A stretch of DNA of 35,518 bases from positions 1 to 35,518 of the forward strand of contig CAMXPV010000037.1 in the NCBI GenBank assembly GCA_947245585.1, read 5' to 3'. Positions 16,770 to 25,015 of the stretch are shown here, piece after piece. The stretch comes from an uncultured Lachnospiraceae bacterium. Lineage in GTDB: Bacteria > Bacillota > Clostridia > Lachnospirales > Lachnospiraceae. The translations under genes and the position numbers were made by a program. The notes beneath the pieces were generated by a model. That model worked only from the letters and a program-made list of their open reading frames with translations. It was not told where the DNA came from and ran no database searches. Position 1 is the first letter of the stretch, and the number at the start of each line of letters is the position of its first letter.

Positions 16770-17663
16770 ATGGAGAAGGTTTCATTGAAGGCAGACTTCG
16801 TGGTAAAAGAGCTGTTTGCCCACGAGACAGTCAGGAAGCAGTTTTTAAGCGATGTCCTTGGAATTCCGGTGGCACAGATCAAGTCGGTGCGGCTTGCAAA
16901 TCCTTTTTTGAGGAAACTGTTACGACGGCAGAAGCAGGGGATACTGGACGTTGTAATGGTGTTAAACGACGGAACAAAGGTTGACGTCGAGATGCAGGTG
17001 GACGCTCAAAAGCATTGGACGAAGAGAAATTTGTATTATCTCGGGAGGCTGTATACGGACGACCTGATGATCGGGGAAAACTACAGCAAACTGCGCCGAT
17101 GCGTCAGTATCAGCCTCTTAGATGTCAAACTGTTTCCGGAGAAGCCGGCGTATCACAATATTTATCGTCTGCGGGATGAAGCGGGCCGGGAGCTTACAGA
17201 CCTGTGGGAAGTACATATCATAGAGCTAGGCAAGAAACTGACGGGAAGCGCTGTGGATGACTGGATCAGACTGTTTAATGCGAAGAGTCAGGAGGAAGCG
17301 GATATGATTGCAATCAAAAATGAAAATATGAGGGAAGCGGTCGAGGTTGTGAGAGAAATGGGACTGATAAGGACAATGCGGTGGATTTACGACGACTACT
17401 GGAAAGCTAAAAGAGACCGTTGGGCTCGGGATGAGTATGTGCGGGATGAAGGAATCGCGATTGGATTAGAAAGAGGAAAAGCGGAAGGAAAGGCAGAAGA
17501 TATCCTGCATTTGTTAGAAAGCAAGGGGGAAAAAGAGGCGGTGACGGAAGGTCTCGCTGAAAGAATAAGGGGCGAGAGGAACGAGGAGGTTTTAAAAAGA
17601 TGGCTTCTGTCAGCGGCAAAGGCGGAGTCAGTGGAACAATTCAGGGAAAGGGAACAGCTCTGA
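16770..17663 (+). CDS. Rpn/PD-(D/E)XK nuclease family 'transposase' protein
   Basis: A 297-residue protein of the Rpn family (recombination-promoting nuclease, annotated as PD-(D/E)XK nuclease family transposase). The catalytic pattern is D60 (ILDVVMVLNDG) and E74-M-Q76 (VDVEMQ), preceded by the family-typical start VKELFAHETVRKQFLSDVLG. The C-terminal part has a Lys/Glu/Gly-rich stretch (GLERGKAEGKAED) characteristic of these proteins. E. coli Rpn proteins are DNA endonucleases linked to recombination and, recently, to phage defence; which applies here is unknown. The start at 16770 is chosen for AAGGAGG 4 nt upstream; the in-frame upstream start (16719) has none. No terminal inverted repeats were found around it, so this is a lone gene rather than a visible insertion sequence. 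It sits between the LacI regulator and its likely target operon. Confidence 0.87.
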   Translation: MEKVSLKADFVVKELFAHETVRKQFLSDVLGIPVAQIKSVRLANPFLRKLLRRQKQGILDVVMVLNDGTKVDVEMQVDAQKHWTKRNLYYLGRLYTDDLMIGENYSKLRRCVSISLLDVKLFPEKPAYHNIYRLRDEAGRELTDLWEVHIIELGKKLTGSAVDDWIRLFNAKSQEEADMIAIKNENMREAVEVVREMGLIRTMRWIYDDYWKAKRDRWARDEYVRDEGIAIGLERGKAEGKAEDILHLLESKGEKEAVTEGLAERIRGERNEEVLKRWLLSAAKAESVEQFREREQL

Positions 17664-17697
17664 ACATTTATATATTGGGTTTTCCCAAAACGATCCC

Positions 17698-17726
17698 TTG
17701 ACAGAACGATGACAGGTGTATATCAT
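17698..17726 (+). promoter_or_regulatory. Promoter of the His/Cys-rich repeat gene
   Basis: TTGACA (17698-17703), 17-bp spacer, TATCAT (17721-17726). A second possible -10 (TATAAT, 17730-17735) lies just downstream but is 26 bp from this -35 box. A small palindrome TTGGG-TTTT-CCCAA (17675-17688) lies upstream. Confidence 0.6.
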
Positions 17727-17764
17727 GGATATAATAGCATCAATGTATGGGAGGTGATGAAGCG

Positions 17765-18304
17765 ATGTGGATGAAGAAGTTATTTGCATGGGGAGCGGTT
17801 GGCGTTCTGTTTGCAGGAATGGCTGTTATGCCTGTTTCGGCGCATGGCCATCACCGTGCGCAGACGGTTGTCCCAACAGATCAGGTATGCGGGCTCTGTA
17901 CGGTTGAAGGCTGCGCCATCACAGGATTGCACACGCATGATACACAGACCTATTGCGGTTATAACCATGAGTGCGGTTATTGCGACGGTTCCTGCGGTGC
18001 GATAGGGGTATGCACGGTGGAGGGCTGTACGGAGACAGGTTATCATGTGCATGACAGTCAGACTTACTGTGGCTACGATCATGGGTGCGGCTATTGTGAC
18101 GGTTCCTGCGGCGTTGTAGGTATATGCGGCGTGGAGGGATGCACCCAGACGGGACGGCATGTACACGGCGAGCAGACTTACTGCGATGCCGGACATACAG
18201 GCGGCTACTGTGATAATTCCTGCATAAGACAAAGTACGGGAGTACAGGGTGGAAGACAGTCGGGTGGACATCACGGCGGCCACCATGGAAGACATCATTC
18301 TTAA
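17765..18304 (+). CDS. Secreted His/Cys-rich tandem-repeat protein, possible metal binder
   Basis: A 179-residue protein starting at ATG 17765 (GGGAGGTGA 7 nt upstream); the in-frame ATG at 17747 overlaps that ribosome site. A signal peptide ends near MPVSA. The mature part has three 38-residue repeats, each with CTVEGC..TG.H.H, QTYCGY.H.CGYCDGSCG, so six Cys and about three His per unit; the third has lost some Cys. The protein ends in a His-rich tail (GGHHGGHHGRHHS). The pattern strongly suggests extracellular metal coordination (zinc, nickel or copper) or a disulfide-stabilised fold; I know no characterised family. It has its own promoter and likely terminator, so it is a separate transcription unit between an Rpn-type gene and a chemoreceptor. 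Confidence 0.8.
   Translation: MWMKKLFAWGAVGVLFAGMAVMPVSAHGHHRAQTVVPTDQVCGLCTVEGCAITGLHTHDTQTYCGYNHECGYCDGSCGAIGVCTVEGCTETGYHVHDSQTYCGYDHGCGYCDGSCGVVGICGVEGCTQTGRHVHGEQTYCDAGHTGGYCDNSCIRQSTGVQGGRQSGGHHGGHHGRHHS
17897..18238 (+). repeat. Three tandem 114-bp repeats within the His/Cys-rich gene
   Basis: Units start at 17897, 18011 and 18125, exactly 114 bp (38 codons) apart. The reading frame is kept in every unit and the DNA similarity is highest around the TGYCDGSCG-type segment. The copy number could vary between strains by slippage or recombination. Confidence 0.85.
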
Positions 18305-18324
18305 ATAGAAGCGGGACATAGACA

Positions 18325-18352
18325 TTGACAGGCAGCGGTATGGTACTATATA
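18325..18352 (+). promoter_or_regulatory. Promoter of the second chemoreceptor gene
   Basis: TTGACA (18325-18330), 16-bp spacer, TATATA (18347-18352). It overlaps an inverted repeat that spans the spacer and -10 box (18329-18362). Confidence 0.55.
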
Positions 18353-18366
18353 CTGCGGCCTGTTTT
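18329..18366 (+). terminator. Inverted repeat with T-tract: terminator of the His/Cys gene or promoter operator
   Basis: CAGGCAGCGGTAT (18329-18341) and ATACTGCGGCCTG (18350-18362) pair at 11 of 13 positions across an 8-nt loop, followed by TTTT. It lies 25 bp after the stop codon of the His/Cys-rich gene, as a terminator would, yet it also overlaps the next promoter, so it might act as an operator or serve both roles. Confidence 0.5.
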
Positions 18367-18413
18367 GGTTTGCGGCTAAATACAACAGAGCGAAAAATGG
18401 GAGGGAATCTGTG

Positions 18414-19958
18414 ATGAATAAGAAAAAAACCGCGTTTGAAGTGTATTTATCTACGGTGTTTAAATGGGGAATTATTATATTAGTGTGCGCCTGTATGTGT
18501 GCTACGGTGATGTTTAATACCGAAAAAATGTTTGGATTGTATCCAACCGTACCATGGCTTGCAACAATCGGTTTAGGCATAATGGATTCCATCTTTTTTG
18601 TGGCTGCCATACTGATCGTGAGGTCTTCGTTCGATCAGGACGGATGTTTAAAAGAAGGCAGGTTACAAGTCGGCAAAGTTTTTTCGGCGGTTGTGTTGGT
18701 TATTCAATGGAATTATCTGTTGTACATGCTTCCCACCAGAACCTTTTGGGGATTTTTGTTCTTTTTCCTTATTTTAATAGCATTCTTTCTGGATATTAAG
18801 TTATTGCTTATAAGTGGCCTGGCCTGCACGGTATCACTGTTTATCGGTTGGTTTGTTCGTGGGACAGACCTGCTTCCGGTGAAGGATGAGTTGTTTCTTT
18901 CCGATGTGATTATGTGTCTGGTTGCACTCACGCTGTCTCTGGCGGGACTGCTTATCTTTGTTTTCTTTGTTGCTCATTTTTTAGTGAATGCAAAGAAAGA
19001 CGAACTGGAAAAGAACAATGAACATGTGACAAGCGTTCTTGCGGCAGTACAGGCACTATCTGAGAACTTGCACGCAGCAGGCTTATCGCTCTCCCGCATA
19101 TCGGAGAATGAGAGCGCTTCTGCCGAGGAATTGGCGGCTACGAGTGTGCAGTTAGTGGAAAGCAGCAATCAGCTCAGTTCAAAGACGGATGAAAGTATGG
19201 CAAATCTTGGTGAATTGAGTGAGTGGGAAGGTGTTGTTGCCGATAATGTGGAAAAGGTGGAACGGGTTTCAAAAGACTTGTTGGATAAGTCCGGTGAAAA
19301 TGAAAAGCTTCTCAGTGATTTACGTACCATTAACGGTGAAGTGTCCGGGTCAATGAAGACAACAACCGAAATCACCCAACGGTTATCTGAGGCAGTGCAG
19401 GAAATCGGCGTAACCTTAAATCTTATCAGTGATATTTCCAGTTCCACGAATTTGCTGGCGTTGAATGCATCCATTGAGGCGGCAAGGGCCGGAGAGGCCG
19501 GCAAGGGGTTTGCCGTTGTTGCGACGGAGGTGGGAAATCTGGCAAACAGCACACAGCAATCGCTGCAGGTTGTTCAGGCGGTGATAGAAAGAGTACAGCA
19601 AAATGTCAGAGATATTACCGCGCAGGTAAATGAAAACTCTGTAAAACTCGGCACCCAAAATGAATATTTTCAAAATGTATTCCAGAGTATACAGGATATG
19701 ACGGAGTTATTAAATACATCGGTGGAAACAATCAATACCATGGGTGAAGCGCACGGAAAGCAGTCAGAAGTCATTAAGAAAACAATTACGATCAATCAGG
19801 ATATTGCCAAGAGTGTCAGGGACGAAAATGAACGGTTCAATTCCATCAATTCCATGGCGGAAAGCAATGCAAATGACACGTCAGAGGTTGCGACACAGGC
19901 CGGCGTTATTAATGAAATGGTTGATAAAATGACACAATTACTAAAGCAGGAGGATTAA
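18414..19958 (+). CDS. Methyl-accepting chemotaxis protein with multi-pass membrane sensor
   Basis: A chemoreceptor of 514 residues (515 if the adjoining GTG at 18411 is used; GGAGG fits either). The N-terminal ~185 residues form about six membrane segments ([88 protein letters not shown]) in place of an extracellular sensor. No HAMP is obvious. The signalling domain follows, with the hairpin tip [22 protein letters not shown] at about 342-363. It therefore probably senses a membrane-level or intracellular signal. It lies just upstream of the predicted LacI-regulated carbohydrate operon but has its own promoter and terminator, so a functional link to that sugar pathway is only suggestive. Confidence 0.9.
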   Translation: MNKKKTAFEVYLSTVFKWGIIILVCACMCATVMFNTEKMFGLYPTVPWLATIGLGIMDSIFFVAAILIVRSSFDQDGCLKEGRLQVGKVFSAVVLVIQWNYLLYMLPTRTFWGFLFFFLILIAFFLDIKLLLISGLACTVSLFIGWFVRGTDLLPVKDELFLSDVIMCLVALTLSLAGLLIFVFFVAHFLVNAKKDELEKNNEHVTSVLAAVQALSENLHAAGLSLSRISENESASAEELAATSVQLVESSNQLSSKTDESMANLGELSEWEGVVADNVEKVERVSKDLLDKSGENEKLLSDLRTINGEVSGSMKTTTEITQRLSEAVQEIGVTLNLISDISSSTNLLALNASIEAARAGEAGKGFAVVATEVGNLANSTQQSLQVVQAVIERVQQNVRDITAQVNENSVKLGTQNEYFQNVFQSIQDMTELLNTSVETINTMGEAHGKQSEVIKKTITINQDIAKSVRDENERFNSINSMAESNANDTSEVATQAGVINEMVDKMTQLLKQED

Positions 19959-19965
19959 GGATCAG

Positions 19966-19989
19966 GGGCGATTAATTTCGCCCTTTTTT
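19966..19989 (+). terminator. Rho-independent terminator after the second chemoreceptor
   Basis: GGGCGA (19966-19971), six-base loop, TCGCCC (19978-19983), followed by six T (19984-19989). It begins 8 bp after the chemoreceptor stop codon. Confidence 0.88.
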
Positions 19990-20016
19990 CTTTGTATAAC
20001 TTTTGAGAAAAGTGTA

Positions 20017-20045
20017 TTGACAAGTTCTGTGCACTTTGATATGAT
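20017..20045 (+). promoter_or_regulatory. Promoter of the carbohydrate operon
   Basis: TTGACA (20017-20022), 17-bp spacer, TATGAT (20040-20045). The shared LacI-type operator begins 10 bp after the -10 box. The leader to the start codon at 20221 is about 170 nt. Confidence 0.8.
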
Positions 20046-20055
20046 TCGATTATGA

Positions 20056-20071
20056 ACAACCGATTGCGCAA
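20056..20071. promoter_or_regulatory. LacI-family operator controlling the carbohydrate operon
   Basis: ACAACCGATTGCGCAA; 15 of 16 bases match the site at 15415 in front of the LacI gene. It covers roughly the first 20 transcribed bases, a normal roadblock position for LacI-family repressors. The 8-bp core TTGCGCAA is palindromic with a central CG. Confidence 0.72.
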
Positions 20072-20220
20072 AGTAAAAACCACCAAATCCAAGTGCGAAA
20101 TGCCGACTGTGGCTGACTGGAATAGGGCGGATGAGGCGGAAAGAACAAAAGAGCGCTTTTGGTAAAGCGAAAAGACGGTAGTGTAACAGCAATCTAATCA
20201 AAAACGGAGGGCAGGGCAGA

Positions 20221-22059
20221 ATGGATCAATTTATTGTCAACATCATCCATCGTCCGGAGATGGTACCTGAGTACGCGGAGAAGGTGACCGGACACGGCAA
20301 GGAGGAAGATATCGGAAGGAAAGAGCTCTTGACGGAATCCCTTGATATCTTTAAGACACAGCAGGCGATCGCGCATAAGAACGGGTTGAAGACTACAATT
20401 CAGATGACTTACGCTTCTTTGTTTAACGACGAGGCGGTGGCTCTGGCCAAGGAGGATCATGAAAAGTACGGCGACGAGATCGCCCTGTCCTTGTTGGGAC
20501 TTCCCTGTGAGGAGTTTCGTGAGAAATATAAGACCAAGGATTTCTGTATCTGGATGTTTTCCATGGAGGACAAAAAGTCCATTGTGGACGATGTGTTCGG
20601 CAAGTTTAAGGACAGGTTCGGATTTTATCCGGAGTCCACGGGCTCCTATTATATGGACGCTGATCTGATCAACTATATTAAGGAAAAATATCCCATGGTG
20701 AAATGTGCCGTGGCGACCTGTTGGGAGGAGGGCCCGAAGGCTTACCACACCTGCAATAACTCCTGGTATACGTTCATGGACGGCGGCCCCTGGGCGCCCT
20801 GGATTCCGAGTAAGCAGAACACCCATGCGCCGGCGGCGAACGAGGCGGAGGATTCCGGGATTGTGGCAATCCCCCATCTGTCCCGCGACCTGATTGCCTG
20901 CTACGACGGCAACGGCTCCAATTTTGGCACCCACCCGCAAAATGTCCTGCGGAGTATGTGCTATGATTCCAAGACTTGGGATTACCCGTATCTGTACAAT
21001 CTGATCGACCAGTTTCGTGCATTGGCGAAATACAACAACGGCTATGCCTACAATATGATGTTTGTGGGCCCCGGCTGGATGAACAAGATGGGACGCTGGG
21101 AGGCGCCCTATGAGCTTCTTTTGAAGTCCTATGAGGACGGCATGGCCTATTATGGGCAGCTCAAAAAAGAGGGGAAGCTTTCTGATATGACCATGACGGA
21201 GTTTGCGGATTTCTACCGGGAAAACAGGAGGCTGACGGAGCCGGAGTGTGCACTTTGGAGAGACATTTTATACGGATCGGACAAACAGCTTTTCTGGTAC
21301 TGTGACCCCTACATGAGAGTCTGCGCCAACATGGATCAGGGCGGTGCGATCGTGGATCTGCGGCCCTATGCGGCGAAGTTGGAATGGCCGGTGGGTATCG
21401 GTACCAAGCATGTGACCGATGCTTCCTATCCCTTCCTGATTCAGGAGAAGTATCGGGCGGGCTATTTTACCCATTATGCGGGCGAAGGCACGGTGAGAAG
21501 CGCGAAGCTTGTGCACAACGGTGAGGAAGTGGATCTTTGCCTGTGCAGGACAAAGGCACATTTCTCACAGGAGGGCAATACCAGAATTCTGACCCTGGAT
21601 CCTGTGGATATCGAATTTTACGATCTGACGGTGAAGCTGCAGACAAAGATGTACTTTGAGGAGGGCAGCTCCCGAATCAAGATCGAGAGAAACATTTTGG
21701 AGATGAGCGATCCGAATGCCGAGGTGGAGATCAACGAGTACATGGTGGCCTGCTACGGCACCACGGAGTATTCCGAAGATATGAGCAATGTGAAATTGTC
21801 CGTCACAGACGGTTCCAAAACGGAGAAGATCGACTACGCATACAAGTGCAGAGAGGCACAGATGGCAGGCGCGACGGAGGCTGTGGCTGTGGTTCCCGAG
21901 ATTGAAACGAGAGTGTCCATAAGCTGTGAGAAGAAGGATGCCGTCGGCTACATCAGAGAGGGGTACGCGTTCTCTCCCATGTTTACGTTAGGTTACACCA
22001 CCAAGTTAAAGGATAAGGAGGTATTTGCGACATGGCTCAATCTGGCAAAGGCAAATTAA
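20221..22059 (+). CDS. Large uncharacterised enzyme-like protein in a galactan operon
   Basis: A 612-residue cytoplasmic protein with no signal peptide. The N-terminal ~380 residues look like an alpha/beta barrel of the glycoside hydrolase/polysaccharide deacetylase kind (FIVNIIHRPEMVPEYAEK, FGFYPESTGSYYMDADLI, CAVATCWEEGPKAYHTCNN, MDGGPWAPWIPSK), while the C-terminal ~230 residues look like a beta-rich domain (DLTVKLQTKMYFEEGSSRIKI). I tentatively recall paired domains of unknown function (DUF3863/DUF3864) with this layout, but no function. Acidic and His residues in the first half could be catalytic. GGAGGG precedes the start. First gene of the LacI-controlled operon, followed by a zinc-ribbon gene that overlaps it by 28 bp and by a GH53 galactanase, so it probably acts on a galactose-containing oligosaccharide inside the cell. 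Confidence 0.65.
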   Translation: MDQFIVNIIHRPEMVPEYAEKVTGHGKEEDIGRKELLTESLDIFKTQQAIAHKNGLKTTIQMTYASLFNDEAVALAKEDHEKYGDEIALSLLGLPCEEFREKYKTKDFCIWMFSMEDKKSIVDDVFGKFKDRFGFYPESTGSYYMDADLINYIKEKYPMVKCAVATCWEEGPKAYHTCNNSWYTFMDGGPWAPWIPSKQNTHAPAANEAEDSGIVAIPHLSRDLIACYDGNGSNFGTHPQNVLRSMCYDSKTWDYPYLYNLIDQFRALAKYNNGYAYNMMFVGPGWMNKMGRWEAPYELLLKSYEDGMAYYGQLKKEGKLSDMTMTEFADFYRENRRLTEPECALWRDILYGSDKQLFWYCDPYMRVCANMDQGGAIVDLRPYAAKLEWPVGIGTKHVTDASYPFLIQEKYRAGYFTHYAGEGTVRSAKLVHNGEEVDLCLCRTKAHFSQEGNTRILTLDPVDIEFYDLTVKLQTKMYFEEGSSRIKIERNILEMSDPNAEVEINEYMVACYGTTEYSEDMSNVKLSVTDGSKTEKIDYAYKCREAQMAGATEAVAVVPEIETRVSISCEKKDAVGYIREGYAFSPMFTLGYTTKLKDKEVFATWLNLAKAN

Positions 22060-22250
22060 ATTACAGATGTCCCTCCTGCTTTATGAGAGACTTAGATATT
22101 GATATGTTTTATGACAAGGAGAAACAGGAATATCACTGCATCCGCTGTCAGTATGTGGGGACGGAGGAGGATGTGCTAGAGAAAAACGAGTTGGTGCGTT
22201 TCCGCTATAAGGATGCGATGAAGCGGTTTACGAAGTTTGATTTCGACTAG
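22032..22250 (+). CDS. Small zinc-ribbon protein
   Basis: A 72-residue protein with two Cys pairs, CPSC (near residue 13) and CIRC (near 36), forming a zinc-ribbon or treble-clef-like fold; the rest is charged (EEDVLEKNELVRFRYKDAMKRF). Its start lies inside the end of the preceding gene in another frame (28-bp overlap), with AAGGAGG at 22015-22021, so translation is probably coupled. The gene after it starts 20 bp later. Such small Cys-rich proteins are often nucleic-acid or metal-binding adaptors; a specific role in the sugar operon is unknown. It may merely be co-transcribed. Confidence 0.72.
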   Translation: MAQSGKGKLNYRCPSCFMRDLDIDMFYDKEKQEYHCIRCQYVGTEEDVLEKNELVRFRYKDAMKRFTKFDFD

Positions 22251-22270
22251 AGTGAGAAGGAAGACAAAAC

Positions 22271-23428
22271 ATGAAATTCTATAAAGGCATGGACATATCC
22301 ACGATCAAAGAGGTGGAGGGCCTCGGCGGGAAATTTTACGACCACGGGGAAGAGAAGGACGTGTTGGAGATTTTGAAAAGTTACGGCACAAATGCGGTCA
22401 GGCTTCGTCTCTGGAACGATCCCTATGCAAAGGACGGCACGCCTTACGGCGCGGGCACCAATGATCTGCCCACGACCATAGAGATTGCAAAGCGGGCAAA
22501 GGCTCAGGGAATGGATGTGCTGCTGTGTATGCACTACAGCGACTTCTGGGCAGACCCGGGGAAACAGCGCGTTCCCAAGGCGTGGCGCGGAATGGATGCC
22601 CCGCAGTTGGAACAGGCGGTCTATGACTTTACGAGAGATACCCTGCTTGCCATGAGGCAGGCGGGGGTCTTTCCCGATTTGATTCAGGTGGGAAATGAGC
22701 TGACCAACGGGATGCTCTGGCCCCAGGGAAAGCTTTTGGAGTGTGGAAACTACGACAATCTGGCTAAGTTTGTCAGCGCGGGCATCCGGGCGGTGCGCTC
22801 TCTGGATCCCAAACTGCCGATTATGATTCATCTCGACAACGGCGGCAACGCGCCCATGTACCGGGATTGGTTTGACCACTATATGGAGCGGGGAGAGGAT
22901 TTCCAGATGATCGGGCTGTCCTATTATCCCTTCTGGCACGGAACGCTTAAGGAGCTGCAGGACAATATGAATGACCTTGCGGTGCGCTACGGAAAAGAGC
23001 TTGTGATTGCGGAAGTTTCCATGGGATTTACCATGGAGGACTACGGGATCTATGAGGAACTTTCTGAGGATGAGCGAAAAGGCTATGCCACAAAACCGGA
23101 GTTGGTGGAAAAGTTGGAGTTTCCTATGACGAAAGAGGGGCAGGCGGATTTTATGAAGGCGCTGTTTTCTGTGATGGAACAGGTGCCGGAAAATAAATGC
23201 CGTGGGTTTTTCTACTGGGAACCTGCGTGGATTCCTGTGCCGGGCTCGGGCTGGGCCAACGAGGCGGCTTTGCAGTATATAGAAGAAAAAGGACCGGGCG
23301 GGAACGAGTGGGCGAATCAGGCTCTGTTTGACTATAATGGTCAATCCCTGCCCGCACTGGAGGCGGTGCGCGATTACAGACCGAAGGCAGAGGAAAGCCT
23401 TGTGCATGGATGTGTGGATGGAAAGTGA
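22271..23428 (+). CDS. Arabinogalactan endo-beta-1,4-galactanase (GH53)
   Basis: A 385-residue (beta/alpha)8-barrel enzyme of family GH53, which cleaves beta-1,4-galactan chains of plant cell wall pectin and arabinogalactan. The acid/base is E143 in QVGNELTNG, and the nucleophile is E248 in VIAEVSMGF. Other GH53 landmarks are MDISTIKEVE at the start, NAVRLRLWNDPY, LLCMHYSDFWADPGKQRVPKAW, and FFYWEPAWIPVPG near the end. There is no signal peptide, so unlike secreted GanB it would act in the cytoplasm, most simply on imported galacto-oligosaccharides. GAAGGAAG precedes the ATG. It is the third gene of the operon under the operator at 20056. No dedicated galactan transporter is visible in this window. 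Confidence 0.93.
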   Translation: MKFYKGMDISTIKEVEGLGGKFYDHGEEKDVLEILKSYGTNAVRLRLWNDPYAKDGTPYGAGTNDLPTTIEIAKRAKAQGMDVLLCMHYSDFWADPGKQRVPKAWRGMDAPQLEQAVYDFTRDTLLAMRQAGVFPDLIQVGNELTNGMLWPQGKLLECGNYDNLAKFVSAGIRAVRSLDPKLPIMIHLDNGGNAPMYRDWFDHYMERGEDFQMIGLSYYPFWHGTLKELQDNMNDLAVRYGKELVIAEVSMGFTMEDYGIYEELSEDERKGYATKPELVEKLEFPMTKEGQADFMKALFSVMEQVPENKCRGFFYWEPAWIPVPGSGWANEAALQYIEEKGPGGNEWANQALFDYNGQSLPALEAVRDYRPKAEESLVHGCVDGK

Positions 23429-23437
23429 AGTGATGGC

Positions 23438-23466
23438 TTGAAATTTGACGGCGATCAGGGTAAAAT
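23438..23466 (+). promoter_or_regulatory. Promoter of the MFS transporter gene
   Basis: TTGAAA (23438-23443), 17-bp spacer, TAAAAT (23461-23466), just after the galactanase stop codon at 23428. It suggests the transporter can be expressed apart from the galactan operon; no TTGCGCAA operator is present here. Confidence 0.6.
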
Positions 23467-23509
23467 AGAAGACAGCGTATTTCACAATATTTTAACGAAA
23501 GGAAAAGAT

Positions 23510-24814
23510 GTGAGTATGAAAAACTGTCAAAACAAATGGGTGCGTGCCGCGATCCCGGCATTGCTCCTGCATTTCAGTATCGGTACTGTGTACTGTTGGT
23601 CTATTTTTAGTCAGGAGATCGCTGACTACATAGGCTTTTCCAAGGCGGCGACGGAGTGGGCGTTCAGTTTCGCGATTTTCTTCCTTGGAATGTCGGCGGC
23701 TTTCCTCGGCAATGTGGTGGAGAAGGATATACATAAGTCGTCCCTCATCGCTTCGATCACCTTTGCCCTTGGTATGGCGGGCACCGGATTTTTCATTTAC
23801 TACGGCGGCAGCCATCCGGGCAGCGTGGTATCTCTGATCGGTATTTATATCTGCTACGGCTTTATCATGGGTATCGGTCTGGGAACGGGATATCTGTCCC
23901 CGGTAAAGACCTTAATGCTCTGGTTTGAGGACAAGAAGGGACTGGCTACGGGACTTGCCGTGGCGGGATTCGGCGGCGCGAAGGCGATCGCGAGCCCGAT
24001 CATGCAGGCGCTCCTCGGTAATCTGGGAGAGGGCGGCATCTATAAAATGTTTTATATTCTTGCAGCGGTGTACTTCGTTATGATGTTTGCAGGACATCTT
24101 CTTCTGGCAAAGCCGGAAGGGTGGCACGAGCCGCAGAAGAAGGAAAAGGGACAGGGCATCATGGCTACCATCAAAACCCGTCCGATCAGCAACTATATCG
24201 GTATCTGGCTGATGTTTTATATCAACATCACCTGCGGTCTGGCGCTGATTTCACAGGAAAAAATGATTGTGAAATGTATCGGCCTTGCCGGAGTGGTGGG
24301 TGTGATTTCCACAATTTCCGCAGTCTTTAATGCGGGCGGCCGTCTTGGTTTCTCCGCATGGGCGGATCATCTAAAGGACAGAAATACGATTTACAAGCTG
24401 ATTTTTGTGCTCTCGATTGTGTTTACCAGTGCAGTTATGCTGACCGGCGGTATCAAGAACGGCGAGGGCAATATGCTTCTGATTGTTCTGGTGTTGGCGC
24501 TGGTATTTATGGTAAATGCCGGTTACGGCGGCGGATTTTCCAATGTGCCGACACTGCTTTCCGATCACTACGGAATGGGAAGCATCAGCGCGATTCACGG
24601 CATCACCTTATCAGCGTGGGCCTTTGCGGGTCTTACGGGCAATCAGATTGCAACGCTGATTGTGAGCAATACGGGCAGTTTTCTGGATGACGGCCACGGC
24701 GGACAGATTAACCCCGTTGGATATCAGAACGTGCTGTATTTCACGATTGTGCTCTACATCATCGCATTGCTGATCAGCCTGTTCCTCGTGAAGCCTGCGA
24801 AAACGGACAAATAA
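23510..24814 (+). CDS. MFS transporter, OFA (oxalate/formate antiporter) type
   Basis: A 434-residue membrane protein starting at GTG 23510, for which AAAGGAAAA lies at the right distance; an ATG two codons later (23516) is the alternative. It has about 12 membrane segments and resembles the OFA branch of the major facilitator family: LLHFSIGTVYCWSIFSQEI at the start, IYICYGFIMGIGLGTGYLSP, MLWFEDKKGLATGLAVAGFG (the A-motif-like loop), and NVPTLLSDHYGMGSISAIHG. Transporters of this group carry oxalate, formate or other monocarboxylates, but substrate cannot be read from sequence. It has its own promoter and follows the galactanase by 81 bp. A large hairpin (24839-24880) follows it. Confidence 0.88.
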   Translation: MSMKNCQNKWVRAAIPALLLHFSIGTVYCWSIFSQEIADYIGFSKAATEWAFSFAIFFLGMSAAFLGNVVEKDIHKSSLIASITFALGMAGTGFFIYYGGSHPGSVVSLIGIYICYGFIMGIGLGTGYLSPVKTLMLWFEDKKGLATGLAVAGFGGAKAIASPIMQALLGNLGEGGIYKMFYILAAVYFVMMFAGHLLLAKPEGWHEPQKKEKGQGIMATIKTRPISNYIGIWLMFYINITCGLALISQEKMIVKCIGLAGVVGVISTISAVFNAGGRLGFSAWADHLKDRNTIYKLIFVLSIVFTSAVMLTGGIKNGEGNMLLIVLVLALVFMVNAGYGGGFSNVPTLLSDHYGMGSISAIHGITLSAWAFAGLTGNQIATLIVSNTGSFLDDGHGGQINPVGYQNVLYFTIVLYIIALLISLFLVKPAKTDK

Positions 24815-24838
24815 GTAAAAATGCGTTCCTGCGCATAC

Positions 24839-24880
24839 CAAGCAAAAACCCCGGAGGTTAACCTTCGGGGTTCTTGCTTG
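24839..24880. terminator. Long hairpin after the transporter gene, probable bidirectional terminator
   Basis: CAAGCAAAAACCCCGGAGGT on the left pairs with the right arm ending CTTGCTTG, at 19 of 21 positions with almost no loop. It lies 25 bp after the transporter stop and downstream of the convergent minus-strand gene that ends at 25016. The minus direction ends in a short T-tract (TTTTTG), the plus direction does not. Confidence 0.6.
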
Positions 24881-24914
24881 TGTAAAAGGGGAATTCTTCG
24901 GAATTGCTATTGCC

Positions 24915-24937
24915 GACTTGACTTCCGAAATCAAGTC
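24915..24937. repeat. Small inverted repeat downstream of the convergent pair
   Basis: GACTTGA (24915-24921) and TCAAGTC (24931-24937) across a 9-nt loop. It lies between the long hairpin and the end of the minus-strand cyclic-nucleotide-domain gene, and may be an RNA 3'-end structure. Confidence 0.4.
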
Positions 24938-25015
24938 TATAATTAATATAATCCATTTCTACTGTTCGGTCTATAAATATATTGCAGAAGAATAAAACTA
25001 TATTAGCTGAAAAGT

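Noticed and set aside
17897..18238. The 114-bp tandem repeats as a CRISPR array
   Set aside because: They are in-frame coding repeats directly abutting one another without spacers.
22247..23485. A 412-codon minus-strand frame opposite the galactanase gene
   Set aside because: Its composition is that of a shadow frame of a GC-skewed gene; the plus strand carries all GH53 motifs.
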